Shown one piece after another: positions 27,202 through 37,300 of a stretch of 64,000 nucleotides of DNA (position 1 is its first letter; every line of letters begins with the position of its first letter). Location: assembly GCA_046352935.1 (NCBI GenBank), contig JAXMGR010000002.1, positions 1 through 64,000 of the forward strand, in the 5' to 3' direction. The notes under the pieces are model-generated. The model searched no databases and was not told the DNA's origin. It worked only from the letters and a program-made list of their open reading frames with translations. Source of the stretch: CAYWMY01 sp046352935. Lineage in GTDB: Bacteria; Pseudomonadota; Gammaproteobacteria; Steroidobacterales; Steroidobacteraceae. A program made the position numbers and the translations under genes.

Positions 27202-28524
27202 TCAGTCCTCCCGGAACGAGCGCGCGATGGAGTCGCCGAGCGGCTCCCACAGGTAGCCGAGCAGCGTGCGCGATCCCGTGTTGATCATGACCTCCGCGGG
27301 CATGCCGGGCTTCAGTTCGACCTCGCGGAGCTTCACGCGCTCCGCTCCCGCGATCTCGATGCGCGCGAGGAAGTACGCCTGGCCGGTCTTGTCATCGACG
27401 ATGCGGTCGGCGGAGACGCTGCTCACGCCACCGTGCACGACCGGCACGGCCGTGCGCTTGAAGCTGCTGAAGCGGATCGTCGCAGCGAGCCCCGTACGCA
27501 CGCGGTCGATGTCCACCGGCAGCACGCGCGCCTCGACCACGAGCGCCTCGCGCTCGGGCACCACGTCCATGAGCGGCTGCCCCGGCGTGATGACGCCGCC
27601 CACCGTGTGCACCCGGAGCTGCAGCACGCGGCCGCTGACCGGCGCGCGGACCTGCGCACGGGCCACGCGGTCCCGCGCCGCGCGCAGGCGCTCGGTCACC
27701 TCCGAGAGCTTCGCCTGCGTCTCGCCGAGTTCGGCGGCCACGCCGGTCTGGAACTCGCGCTCGACCTGCAGCATGCGCAGCTCGGCCTCGTTGATCTTCG
27801 CGCGGGCCTGCGCGGCGGAGGCGTCGAGCTCGGCGACCTCGCCCTCGAGCGCGGCGACGTTGCGCTCGAATTCGCGGAGCTTCTGCCGGTCCGCGAAGCC
27901 CTCGGCGAGCAGTTCGCGCAGGTCCTGGATCTCGCCCTTGTAGGACGCGATCAGCGCACGCTTGCTGGCCTGCACCGATTCGAGGCCGGCGATCTGCGCG
28001 CGCAGCTGGTTGCTGCTCTGGCGCAGTACGGAGACCTCGCCCTCGTAGGCGCGGCGGCGCGCGGCGAAGAGCGTCTGCTGCCCCTGGCGCGCCTCGATCA
28101 CGCGCGGGTCGGTCGCCAGCAGGACGTCGGCCCCCGGATACGTCACCACGGCGCGGCGATCACGCTCGGCCAGCAGCCGCGCCTCCTGCGCACGCAGCGT
28201 CGCCTGCTGCACGCCCAGCGAATCGAGCTCGGCACGGAACTGCGTGCCCTCGAGATCGATGAGCACTTCGCCGGCCTTCACGAACTGCCCCTCGCGCACG
28301 TGCAGCGCCTGCACGATGCCGCCCTCGAGGTGCTGCACGGTGCGGCGGTAGTTCTGCACCGTGATGACGCCGGGCGCGACCGCGGCGCTGTCGAGCGGTG
28401 CCAGCGCCGCCCAGCCGCCGAAGCCGCCGAACACCACGAGCAGGATGCCGTAGCCGAGCCGGCGCAGATCGCGGTCATCGCCCGGCAGGGCCGCGGACCG
28501 ACCCGTGAGTGCGTCCGCGCTCAC
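27202..28524 (-). CDS. HlyD/PrtE-type periplasmic adaptor (membrane fusion protein)
   Basis: A 440-residue inner-membrane-anchored adaptor linking the ABC exporter to TolC. One N-terminal membrane helix (about 30-50) is followed by the VAPGVITVQNYRRTVQHLEGGIV segment, typical of HlyD-family proteins of protease/RTX exporters. The lipoyl-like half motifs are HVREGQFVKAGEVLIDLEGTQF (about 96-117) and ARAQVRAPVSGRVLQLRVHTVGGVITPGQPLMDVVP (about 285-320), flanking a long coiled coil. GTG start overlaps the stop of the exporter gene (GTGA). Confidence 0.93.
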   Translation of the reverse strand: MSADALTGRSAALPGDDRDLRRLGYGILLVVFGGFGGWAALAPLDSAAVAPGVITVQNYRRTVQHLEGGIVQALHVREGQFVKAGEVLIDLEGTQFRAELDSLGVQQATLRAQEARLLAERDRRAVVTYPGADVLLATDPRVIEARQGQQTLFAARRRAYEGEVSVLRQSSNQLRAQIAGLESVQASKRALIASYKGEIQDLRELLAEGFADRQKLREFERNVAALEGEVAELDASAAQARAKINEAELRMLQVEREFQTGVAAELGETQAKLSEVTERLRAARDRVARAQVRAPVSGRVLQLRVHTVGGVITPGQPLMDVVPEREALVVEARVLPVDIDRVRTGLAATIRFSSFKRTAVPVVHGGVSSVSADRIVDDKTGQAYFLARIEIAGAERVKLREVELKPGMPAEVMINTGSRTLLGYLWEPLGDSIARSFRED

Positions 28525-30356
28525 GGGCGCTCCCTGCCGCCCGGCGGACGCAGCGCCGCGAGCGGCACCGGAATCGTGCCCGAAGCCTGCACCGTCACGG
28601 GATTCACGGCGGGGTTCGCGACGGGGGATGTCGCGGGTGCCGCCGCCGCGCGCTGTGGATCCTGGAGCTGCCGGCGCACGGCATCGCGCGGCCCGAACGC
28701 CGCCACCTGGCCGTCCGCGAGGACCAGCAGCCGGTCGACGACCGGCAGGATGCCGGTACGGTGCGAGATCACGAGGATCGTCGTGCCGCGCGCCTTCAGC
28801 GTGCGCAGCGCCTCGAGCAGCGCCTGGTCGCCGGCCTCGTCGAGGCTGGAGTTCGGCTCGTCGAGCACGACCAGCTTCGGCGCGCCGTACACCGCGCGCG
28901 CGAGCGCGATGCGCTGGCGCTGGCCGCCCGTGAGGATGCCGCCCACCGACCCGATGACGGTGTCGTAGCCCTGAGGCAGCCTGAGCACCATCTCGTGCAC
29001 GCCCGCGAGCCGCGCCGCGGCGACCACCCGGTCACCGTCGGTCTCGCCGCAGCGCGCGATGTTCTCGGCGACGGTCCCGTCGAAGAGTTCGACGTCCTGC
29101 GGCAGGTAGCCGACGTGCGGACCCAGGTCCTCGCGCGCCCAGCCGTAGACGTCGGCGCCGTCGAGACGCACCTTGCCCTGCGTCGCGGGCCACACGCCGA
29201 GGATCGTACGCGCCAGCGTCGACTTGCCCGCGGCGCTGGGACCGATGATGCCGATGACCTCACCCGGGGCCGCGCTGAAACTCACGCCGCGCAGCACGGG
29301 AGCCGTCGCGCCGGGCGGCACCACCGACACACCCTCGACCGAGAGGGTGCCCGCGGGCACCGGCAGCGACATGCGCTCGGGCGCCGCCGGCACGCGCTTC
29401 AGCCAGTCGTTCAGTCGCCGGTACTGCTCGCGCGCGCCGATGAACTGCTTCCAGACACCCGTGAGCTGGTCGATCGGCGCGAGTGCGCGACCGAGCAGGA
29501 TCGAACCCGCGACCATGAGACCCGGCGTCATCTGCTCGTCCAGCACCAGCCAGGCGCCGACGCCGAGCACGGTGGACTGCAGCGCCAGGCGCAGGAAACG
29601 CGAGGCCGACACCAGACGGCCGCCCCGACGGCTCGCCTCGGTCTGCGCGGCGATCACGCGGCGGCCGCGCGCCTGCCAGCGGCCGCGCAGCGCGCCCAGC
29701 ATGCCGAGCGCCTCGATGACTTCGGCATTGCGCAGCGTGCGCGCGACACCGGCCTGCGCGGCGGCCGCGTCGCGGTTCGCCTCGACGAGCAGCGGCGCAG
29801 TACTGCGCTCGTTCGCCACCGCGATGGCGACGAGCATCAGGGCCGACAGCACCGCCAGCCAGCCGTACCAGGGATGGAACGCGAACATCACGAGGCAGTA
29901 GATCGGCAGCCAGGGCGCATCGAAGAACGCCAGCAGACCCGGACCCGTCAGGAACTGCCGCAGGCCCTGCATGTCGAGGAGCGGCTGCGCCCCCGACTGC
30001 TGCCCGCCGGTCGCGAGCGCCTGCCGGAAGGAGACGTCGAACAGCCGCGTGGCGAGCAGCGCGTCGAGCCGCTCGCTGACGCGGACCAGGATCTGCGAGC
30101 GCACCCACTCCAGCGCACCCAGCGTCGCGAGCAGGAACAGCGCCACGAGCGAGAGCATCGCGAGCGTCGCGCCACTGCCGCTCGTGAGCACGCGGTCGTA
30201 GACCTGCAGCATGTACAGCGACGGCACGAGCAGCAGCAGGTTGATCGCGAGGCTGAAGGCGCCGACCGCGACCACGCTGTCGCGGCAGGCCGCGAAGGCG
30301 CGGCGGATGTCCTCCGCGGGTGCATCGGGCCCGTCGCGAAAGGCGGCCGCCTTCAC
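28521..30356 (-). CDS. PrtD-type ABC exporter of the type I secretion system
   Basis: A 611-residue half-transporter with an N-terminal membrane domain (about five or six helices, residues 20-310) and a C-terminal ATPase (about 340-570). Walker A is GPSAAGKST, the signature TGGQRQRIALARA, and Walker B LVVLDEPNSSLDE; the H-loop is ISHRTG. The absence of an N-terminal C39-like domain and the PNSSLDE motif place it with PrtD/AprD/LipB exporters, which secrete RTX proteins bearing C-terminal signals. A Pro/Ala-rich tail of about 40 residues is extra. The GTG start overlaps the stop of the 1256-aa RTX gene, so substrate and exporter are translationally coupled. Confidence 0.94.
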   Translation of the reverse strand: MKAAAFRDGPDAPAEDIRRAFAACRDSVVAVGAFSLAINLLLLVPSLYMLQVYDRVLTSGSGATLAMLSLVALFLLATLGALEWVRSQILVRVSERLDALLATRLFDVSFRQALATGGQQSGAQPLLDMQGLRQFLTGPGLLAFFDAPWLPIYCLVMFAFHPWYGWLAVLSALMLVAIAVANERSTAPLLVEANRDAAAAQAGVARTLRNAEVIEALGMLGALRGRWQARGRRVIAAQTEASRRGGRLVSASRFLRLALQSTVLGVGAWLVLDEQMTPGLMVAGSILLGRALAPIDQLTGVWKQFIGAREQYRRLNDWLKRVPAAPERMSLPVPAGTLSVEGVSVVPPGATAPVLRGVSFSAAPGEVIGIIGPSAAGKSTLARTILGVWPATQGKVRLDGADVYGWAREDLGPHVGYLPQDVELFDGTVAENIARCGETDGDRVVAAARLAGVHEMVLRLPQGYDTVIGSVGGILTGGQRQRIALARAVYGAPKLVVLDEPNSSLDEAGDQALLEALRTLKARGTTILVISHRTGILPVVDRLLVLADGQVAAFGPRDAVRRQLQDPQRAAAAPATSPVANPAVNPVTVQASGTIPVPLAALRPPGGRERP

Positions 30357-33300
30357 AAGGTGAAGTCAGCCGCCGTCAGGCTGGCCGCGGTCACGCCCAC
30401 GAGCGTGATCGTGTTGCCGCCGCCCAGGTCGATCAGCGCATCCGCCCCGACCTGCGTCGTGTGCGCCTGCACGTCCGCGAAGCCGGTCCAGTCGGGATTC
30501 GTGACGGCGGAGAGGTTGATCGAGTCGTCGGTGCCACCGGCCGTGAAGCCCGTGATGCGGTCCCGCCCGGAGCCGTCGGCGAACACGAAGGTGTCGTTGC
30601 CGTTCCCGCCGTTCAGCAGGTCGTTGCCGCTGCCACCGTTCAGCGTGTCCACACCGTCCTGGCCGAACAGCGTGTCGTCGCCCGCGCCGCCGTACACCAC
30701 GTCGTTGCCCGCGATGCCGTAGAGGACATCGTCCCCCGCGAGGATCGCATTCGCCTCACCCGTCGCCGGCAGCGGATTGTTGCTGGCGCCCGAGCCCGTG
30801 ATGACGTCGAAGGTCTCGTCGTACGTCATGCCGTTGGAGTCGGTCACGCGGATCACGAGCGTCGAGGTCGCGCCCGTGGAAAAACCACCGCTCTTCGTGA
30901 CGGTACCGTCCGATCCGATCGTGAAGCCCGAGCCGCTCACCAGCGAGTAGCTGAACGCATCGGAATCCGCGTCGACGGCCGCGAGCGTCGCGAGCACGGC
31001 ACCGCTCGAGGGCAGGCCCGTGCCGCTCGATGGCGCCGTTGCGTTCCAGCGGATGTCCGTAGGCGCCTCGTCGACACGCAGCGAGAAGTCGAGCGACGCG
31101 CTCGCGCCGTGCGGATCGGTCGCGACGAGCCTGAGCGCGAGATCGGGGCTGCCAACCGGCGCGGTCCCGGCCAGCGCGTTGGTCGCGGACGTGAACGACA
31201 GCCAGCCCGGCAGCGCTCCGCCGTTCGCCTGCGTGACGGAGTAAGTGAGTGCGCCACCCTCGGGATCCGCGAACAGGCCCGCGGGCAGCGTGAACGAGAA
31301 CGCGGCGCCGGCGTTCACTTCGGGAATGCGCAGGCCGCCGAAACCGGTGTCCCGCGAGCCGTCGGCCTCGTAGCGCGCGAGCAGGAAATCCTGCCCGCCA
31401 CCCGCGGTCGTCGCGAAGCCGCCGGCCAGGATCCGGCCGTCCGCCTGCACCGCGATGCCGCCGATCTCGTCGATGCCGGCGCCCGGACCGATGGCCGTGG
31501 TGAGGATGCCATCACCGCCACCGAAGCTCGTGTCGATCGTGCCGTCGGCGTCGTAGCGCGCGAGCGCGAGATCCTCGCCGCCGCCGCTGGTCGTCGCGAA
31601 GCCGCCGAGCAGAATCCGGCCGTCGGCCTGCAGGACCTGCGCGAAGCCGCGGTCGTCCGCGGTGCCGGGGCCGATGGCCGTCGTGACGATGCCGTCGCCG
31701 CCACCGAACGCGGTATCGACGCTGCCGTTCGCGTTGTAGCGCACCAGCGCGAAGTCGTTGCCGCCCGCGGCCGTCTGTGCGAAGCCGCCCACCAGGATCC
31801 TGCCGTCCGCCAGCAGGGAAAGGCCATAGCCGCGATCGTCGGCGGTGCCGGGACCGATCGACGTCGTCTGCTTGCCATCGCCACTGAAGCTCGAATCCAG
31901 CGAGCCGTTCGCGTTGTAGCGCACCAGCGCGAAGTCGTTGCCGCGTCCGCTCGTCTGCGCGAAGCCGCTGACCACGATCTTCCCGTCCGGCTGCACGAGC
32001 ACGTTGTGCGGGACATCGCTGTTGGTGCCCGGACCGATGGCCGTGGTGACGATGCCGTCGCCGCTGAAGCTCGTGTCGAGCGTGCCGTTCGCGTTGTAGC
32101 GCACCACGGCGAAATCGGCGCCGCCCGTGCCGGTCGTGGCGAAGCCCGCGAGCAGGATCCGGCCATCGGCCTGCACCGTGACATTGTGGCCGATGTCGGT
32201 GGCCGTACCGGAACCGATGGCCGTGGTGACGATGCCGTCGCCGCCGCCGAAATCCGTGTCGAGCGTGCCGTCGGCGTCGTAGCGCGCGAGCGCGAAATCG
32301 AAGCCTCCGGCCTTCGTCCTCGCGAAGCCGCCCACGAGGATGTGGCCGTCGGCCTGCACGACGACGCTATTGCCCAGGTCGCTGTTCGTCCCGGGACCGA
32401 TGGCCGTCGTGACGACGCCGTCGCCGCCGCCGAAGCCCGTGTCGAGCGTGCCGTCGGCGAGGTAACGCGTGAGCGCGATGTCCTCGCCGCCCGAAGCCGT
32501 GGTCGCGACACCGGCGACGAGGATCCGCCCGTCCGCGAGGACCGTGACGCTGGTGCCGCTGTCGTTGTTCGCCGCGGGCCCGATGGACGCGATGACGAGG
32601 CCGGCGCGCGTGGGCGCCTCGTTGACGACGAGGCTCACCGACACGTCCACGGTCTGCTGTGCCGAACCACCCTGCCCGTCGCTCGCGGTGAGCGTGAAGG
32701 AATCGTTGCCCGCGAAACCCGGGTTGGGCGTGTAGGTCCAGGCGCCGCTCGTGGCGTTGATCGAGACGCTGCCGTGCGCGCCGTTGGTCTTCGTGTAGCC
32801 GAGCACCGCGCCTGCATCCACGTCGCTCGCGCTCGCCGTGCCACCGACGGGCACGTCCACGGTCGTCTGGACGCTCGCCGTCGGCGCGAGGACCGGCGCG
32901 TCGTTCGCACCCGTGACGGTGACGACGACGTCCTGGCTGGCGGAACCGTCGACACTCGTGACCGTGAACGTGTCGGTCACGACCTGGCCCGCCGCCAGCG
33001 ACTGCACGGCCGGCGCAGCATTGTTCAGGCTGTAAGTCCAGCCGCCCGCGGCCAGGATGCCGAACGAGCCGTAGGTCCCGGCGACGTTCGACCGCGGCTG
33101 GAAGGCTGACTCACCGGGATCGGCATCCGTCGCGGTGAGCGTGCCGGCCGCGGACTGCGTGGCGTCCTCGGTGACCGCGCCCGTCGCGGTGCCGGTGATA
33201 CTGGCAGGGCTGTCGCCCGAGCCCGTGATCGACACCGTGAGCAGCGCCTCGACGCTGCCGCCCGCGTTGGTGACCGTGTAGGTGAAGACGTCCGTGACGA

Positions 33301-34123
33301 CCTGGCCGGCGGCGAGGTCCTGCACGGCCGCGGAAGCATTGTCCAGCGCGTAGCTGTAACTGCCGTTCGCATTCAGCGTCAGGGAACCGTAGACACCCGC
33401 GAGCGCGCTGCCGACGGCACCGCCGCTGGCACCGAAGCGGATCGCGGTGACGCCGAGGCCCGCGCCGGAATCATTGGTGAGCACATTGCCGTTCGCGGCC
33501 AGCACACCGTCCTCGGAAACGGCGGCCGCGTCGTCGGTCGGTGACGGTGGCGTGCCGCCGCCCGGCGGCACGACGCCCAGGAAGTCCGCCGTCGTGAAGG
33601 CGAACAGGCCGATGACCTGGATCCGGAAATCGGCGGTCGTGTCGCCGGTGAGGTCGACGTAGATGTTCGTGTTGGTCGAGACCTGCTGGTACCAGACGCC
33701 GTTCGCTGTCGCGGTCGTCCCGCCGAAGACGAGGTCGGTCGAGCCGAGCAGCGCAGAGAAGTCGATTCGATCCTGGCCCTGCGCGAAGTCCGCGATCGTG
33801 TCCTGCTCGGCGACCAGCGAATCGGAGCCGCTCTGGTAGAGGAAGATGTCGTTGCCTGTGCCCCCGAGCAGCCGGTCCTGCCCCGCTCCGCCGATCAGCG
33901 TGTCGTTGCCGGCGTCACCGCGCAGCGTGTCCTTGTCTCCCTCGCCGTAGAGCGTGTCGTCGCCATCGCCGCCATTCAGCGTATCGGCCGCATCGCCGCC
34001 GTGCACTTCGTCGGCACCACCCTGGGCGTTGACCGTGTCCGCGCCGGCCAGCGCATTGATCAGATCGGCATCGGCGGTACCCGTGAGAGTCTCGGCGTTG
34101 TTCGTCCCTGTGATCGTCGCCAT
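30353..34123 (-). CDS. RTX protein with seven delta-60 repeats (1256 aa)
   Basis: A large secreted calcium-binding protein. Residues about 1-95 are glycine-rich RTX nonapeptides (GGDGDDTLYG type). Residues 95-185 are an M10-like beta module (FRIQV, DLTGDTTAD). Two VCBS-type domains occupy about 195-300 and 305-405, and a cadherin-like domain 410-500. Seven delta-60 repeats follow (about 508-928), then a putative Ig/cadherin region (about 930-1090), a second RTX block (about 1100-1160) and a C-terminal module ending in DFTL, like its two paralogues; that end is probably the uncleaved type I secretion signal. No N-terminal signal peptide is present. Role unknown: adhesion, matrix or surface coat are possible. 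It overlaps the exporter gene by four bases. Confidence 0.9.
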   Translation of the reverse strand: MATITGTNNAETLTGTADADLINALAGADTVNAQGGADEVHGGDAADTLNGGDGDDTLYGEGDKDTLRGDAGNDTLIGGAGQDRLLGGTGNDIFLYQSGSDSLVAEQDTIADFAQGQDRIDFSALLGSTDLVFGGTTATANGVWYQQVSTNTNIYVDLTGDTTADFRIQVIGLFAFTTADFLGVVPPGGGTPPSPTDDAAAVSEDGVLAANGNVLTNDSGAGLGVTAIRFGASGGAVGSALAGVYGSLTLNANGSYSYALDNASAAVQDLAAGQVVTDVFTYTVTNAGGSVEALLTVSITGSGDSPASITGTATGAVTEDATQSAAGTLTATDADPGESAFQPRSNVAGTYGSFGILAAGGWTYSLNNAAPAVQSLAAGQVVTDTFTVTSVDGSASQDVVVTVTGANDAPVLAPTASVQTTVDVPVGGTASASDVDAGAVLGYTKTNGAHGSVSINATSGAWTYTPNPGFAGNDSFTLTASDGQGGSAQQTVDVSVSLVVNEAPTRAGLVIASIGPAANNDSGTSVTVLADGRILVAGVATTASGGEDIALTRYLADGTLDTGFGGGDGVVTTAIGPGTNSDLGNSVVVQADGHILVGGFARTKAGGFDFALARYDADGTLDTDFGGGDGIVTTAIGSGTATDIGHNVTVQADGRILLAGFATTGTGGADFAVVRYNANGTLDTSFSGDGIVTTAIGPGTNSDVPHNVLVQPDGKIVVSGFAQTSGRGNDFALVRYNANGSLDSSFSGDGKQTTSIGPGTADDRGYGLSLLADGRILVGGFAQTAAGGNDFALVRYNANGSVDTAFGGGDGIVTTAIGPGTADDRGFAQVLQADGRILLGGFATTSGGGEDLALARYDADGTIDTSFGGGDGILTTAIGPGAGIDEIGGIAVQADGRILAGGFATTAGGGQDFLLARYEADGSRDTGFGGLRIPEVNAGAAFSFTLPAGLFADPEGGALTYSVTQANGGALPGWLSFTSATNALAGTAPVGSPDLALRLVATDPHGASASLDFSLRVDEAPTDIRWNATAPSSGTGLPSSGAVLATLAAVDADSDAFSYSLVSGSGFTIGSDGTVTKSGGFSTGATSTLVIRVTDSNGMTYDETFDVITGSGASNNPLPATGEANAILAGDDVLYGIAGNDVVYGGAGDDTLFGQDGVDTLNGGSGNDLLNGGNGNDTFVFADGSGRDRITGFTAGGTDDSINLSAVTNPDWTGFADVQAHTTQVGADALIDLGGGNTITLVGVTAASLTAADFTL
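31340..32602 (-). repeat. Seven delta-60 repeats in the 1256-aa RTX protein
   Basis: Each unit reads DGRIL(V/L)xGFAxT...(D/E)(F/L)AL(V/A)RYxA(D/N)G(T/S)(L/V/I)D(T/S)xF, with period 60 or 62 residues (180 or 186 bp). Neighbouring copies share long identical DNA: a segment of about 41 bases starting at 31724 recurs exactly 180 bases later. Seven units suggest a seven-bladed propeller. Confidence 0.9.
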
Positions 34124-34352
34124 GAATCGTCCACCACTCCTTCGAGCCGACGCCGGGTTGCGTCGACAGTCCCGCCCAGTCTGCGGCAGATCATACGTTC
34201 ACCCGGTCACCGGCAGTCCGGACAAAAGCTCCGTCCGCCAGCACAGGTCGCTGGAGCCGGCGGCGCACTATACATAATGCCCGGGCGCGGCCCCATGGGT
34301 CGCGCCGCCCGGCACCCGCGCGCGTGCCGCCGGACGGCGGAACAGGCGGCGA
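34124..34352 (-). promoter_or_regulatory. Gap between two RTX genes with hairpin and candidate promoter
   Basis: No gene is present. A GC-rich imperfect hairpin spans about 34279-34313 just downstream of the 1518-aa RTX gene and could slow or end transcription, though no T-tract follows. On the minus strand TATAGT (34267-34272) is a candidate -10 for the 1256-aa RTX gene and exporter genes; no good -35 is evident. The leader would be about 140 bases. Confidence 0.35.
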
Positions 34353-37300
34353 TCAGAGCAGGAAATCGGCGGCCGAGAGGTTCGTGACCGGAACACCCAC
34401 CAGCGTGATCGTGTTGCCGCCTCCCAGATCGATCAGGGTGTCATCGCCGACCTGTGCGGCCGCGGCCTGCACGTCGGCGAACGTCGTCCAGTCCGGGTTC
34501 AACACGCCGGAGAGGTCGATGCGGTCCTCGCCGACCGTGAAGCCCGTGATGGTGTCTTGGCCGAAACCGTCCGCGAAAACGAAGACATCCGCTCCGGGCG
34601 CGCCCGGGAACGTCTCGTCGCCGGGACCCGCCAGGTACACCTCGTCGACCGCCGACACCGCGACGCTCACGGTGTAACCGTTCGTCTGGCCCAGCGCGTC
34701 GAAGACCCGGTAACCGAAGCTGTCGCTGCCGCTCCAGTTCGCGTCCGGCGCATAGCTGAACGCGCCATCGCCGTTCACGACCACCGTGCCGTGCAGGGCG
34801 GCCGTGGTGAGCGCGTAGGTGACGACGTCGCCGGTGTCGTCGCTGGCCGGCGGCAAGGTTCCCGCGAGCGTCGTGTCCTCGACGGTCGCGGCGCTCGTGT
34901 CCGAGGCCTTCGGTGCATCGTTCATGCCGGCGATCGAGAACGTCAGTGTCGCCTCGACGTCGCCCTTGGTGTTGGCTGCGGTGTAGGTGAAGACCTCCAG
35001 CACCGTCTGTCCGGCCGCGAGCGCCTGCACGACGGCGGCCGCATTGTCGAGGCTGTAGGTGTACGCGCCGTCGGCGCCGAGGGTCAGCGATCCATAGGTG
35101 CCGGCGAGCGCCGCCCCCACCGTCCCGCTGGCGGCGGCGGAACGCACGGCGGTGACGCCGAGGCCACCGCCGCCGTCGTTCGCGAGCACGTTGCCAGCAG
35201 CGGCCAGGACGTTGTCCTCGCCGAGTACCGCGATGTCGGGTAGCGGCGCCGGTGCGGACTCTCCGCCAGCGGGCGGCGACACCCCGATGAAGTCCGCCGG
35301 CGTCAGCGTCAACGAACCGTTCACCTGGATGCGGAATTCCGGCGCCGTGTCGCCCGTGAAATCGGCGTACACCTGCGTGGTGCTGCCGCCGCTGTACCAG
35401 ATGCGGTTCGGTGCCGCGACCGTGCCGTTCCAGTCGAGTTCGGCGGCACCCAGCAGTGCGGCCAGATCGATGACGTCCTGGCCCTGCTCGAAGTCGAGGA
35501 TGATGTCCTGGTCATCGTAGGTCGATTCCTCGACCGAGAGGAAGACGAAACGGTCACTGCCCGTGCCGCCGCGCAGGCTGTCGTGACCGATCCCCCCCGC
35601 CAGCACGTCGTCGCCGGCCTCGCCGTTCAGCGAATCACCGTACTTGCCGTCGCCTTCACCGAACAGCTGATCGTCGCCGTCACCGCCGTTCAGTGCATCG
35701 CCCCCATTACCGCCGTAGATCGTATCGTTGCCCGCGAGCCCGTAGACCGTGTCCCCGCCGGCACGTGAGTTGATCAGGTCCCTGCCGGGCGTGCCGGTCA
35801 GGGTCTCGCCGTTGTCGGTGCCCACGAAGTTTGCGAGGCCCGTGGCGACTTCGTCGGCCCCGTGGACCGTGACGGTCAGCGTCGCGGCGACGCTGCCGCT
35901 GCCATTGCCAGCCGTGTACGTGAACACGTCCTGTACGGTCTGCCCGGCGGCGAGCCCCTGCACGCCGGATGCCGCGTTGTCGAGCGCATAGGTGTAGCTG
36001 CCGTCCGCACCGAGCGTGAGCACGCCGTAAGCACCGTCGAGCGCCGTGCCCACCGTTCCTGCGCTCGCGCCGAAGCGCACGGCGGTCACGCTGAGCGACG
36101 GGCCGTTGTCGTTCGCGAGCACGTTGCCCGTTGCTGCGGGCACGCCGTCCTCCGCGACGGCTGCGACATCGCCCACCGGCGCCGGCATCGAGCCACCGCC
36201 CGGCTGCGTCACACCGAAGAACACCGCAGGCGTCAGCGCAGGCGCACCATCGAGTTCGATACGCACATCCGGCGCCGCGTCACCCGTGACGTCGGCGTAC
36301 ACGATCGTCCGGCCGCCCGCGGCCCCGAGCCAGACGCCGTTGGACGTCGGCGTGGTTCCGCCCCAGACGAGATTCGTCGCGCCGAGCAGGGCGCTGAGGT
36401 CGATGCGATCCTCGGCCGGTGTGAAATCCAGGATCACATCCGGCGCGACCGGCACCGAATCGCCGGCGGCGAGGTACTGGAAGACATCGGCGCCCGCTCC
36501 GCCCGCGAGTACATCCGCGCCAGTGCCCCCGTTCAGACGGTCGTCGCCCGCGTCGCCGTGCAATTCGTCGTCGTCCGATCCACCGCTCAGCGTGTCCGCA
36601 CCCTCGCCGCCGTAGACGACGTCGTCGCCCCGCCCGGCATCGACGACATCGGGGCCGCCGAGGGCCTGGACGATGTCCGGCACCGCCGAGGTGGTCAACA
36701 GGTCGCCGTACTCCGTACCGGTGATGGCCGTCGGGTTTTCGTCCGCACCGAAGATGAAGATGCTCAACGTCGCTTCGGCATCCCCGTTCGCGTTGCTGGC
36801 CGTGTAGACGAATGTATCCTCGACCTCCACCGCGGCGGGCAGGGCCTGCACGATGGCCGAGTCGTTGTCGAGCACGTAGAGGAAGCTTCCGTCCGCCTGC
36901 AGCGTCAGCGACCCGTAGGTACCGACGAGCGCCGTGCCCACCGTTCCGCTGGTCGTGCCCGAGCGTACCGCGGTGACGACGAGATCCGGACCGCCGTCGT
37001 TGCCGAGCACGTCGCCGACGGCCGTGGTGCCGAGCACCGTGCGGCTGCGCATCGGGTAGCCTTCCTCGGAGACCAGCGCGGCGTCGGAAACGGGCTGCGG
37101 GGGCTCGTCGCCGCCGGTCGGACGGTTGCCGAGGACGAAGTCGTCCGGCGTGAACTGGAAGCTGCCGTTCACCTGCACGCGGAAGTCGGCGATGGCGTCA
37201 CCGCTCACGTCGGCGTACACGACGGTGTTGCTGCCGACCGGCCCGTACCAGACGCCGAAGGCGACGGGGATGGCCTTGGTGCCGCCCCAGGCGAGGTCGG

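Noticed and set aside
31340..32602. Regular 180-bp repeats considered as a CRISPR or satellite array
   Set aside because: The repeats are in frame, encode delta-60 protein repeats, and have no short repeat/unique spacer pattern.
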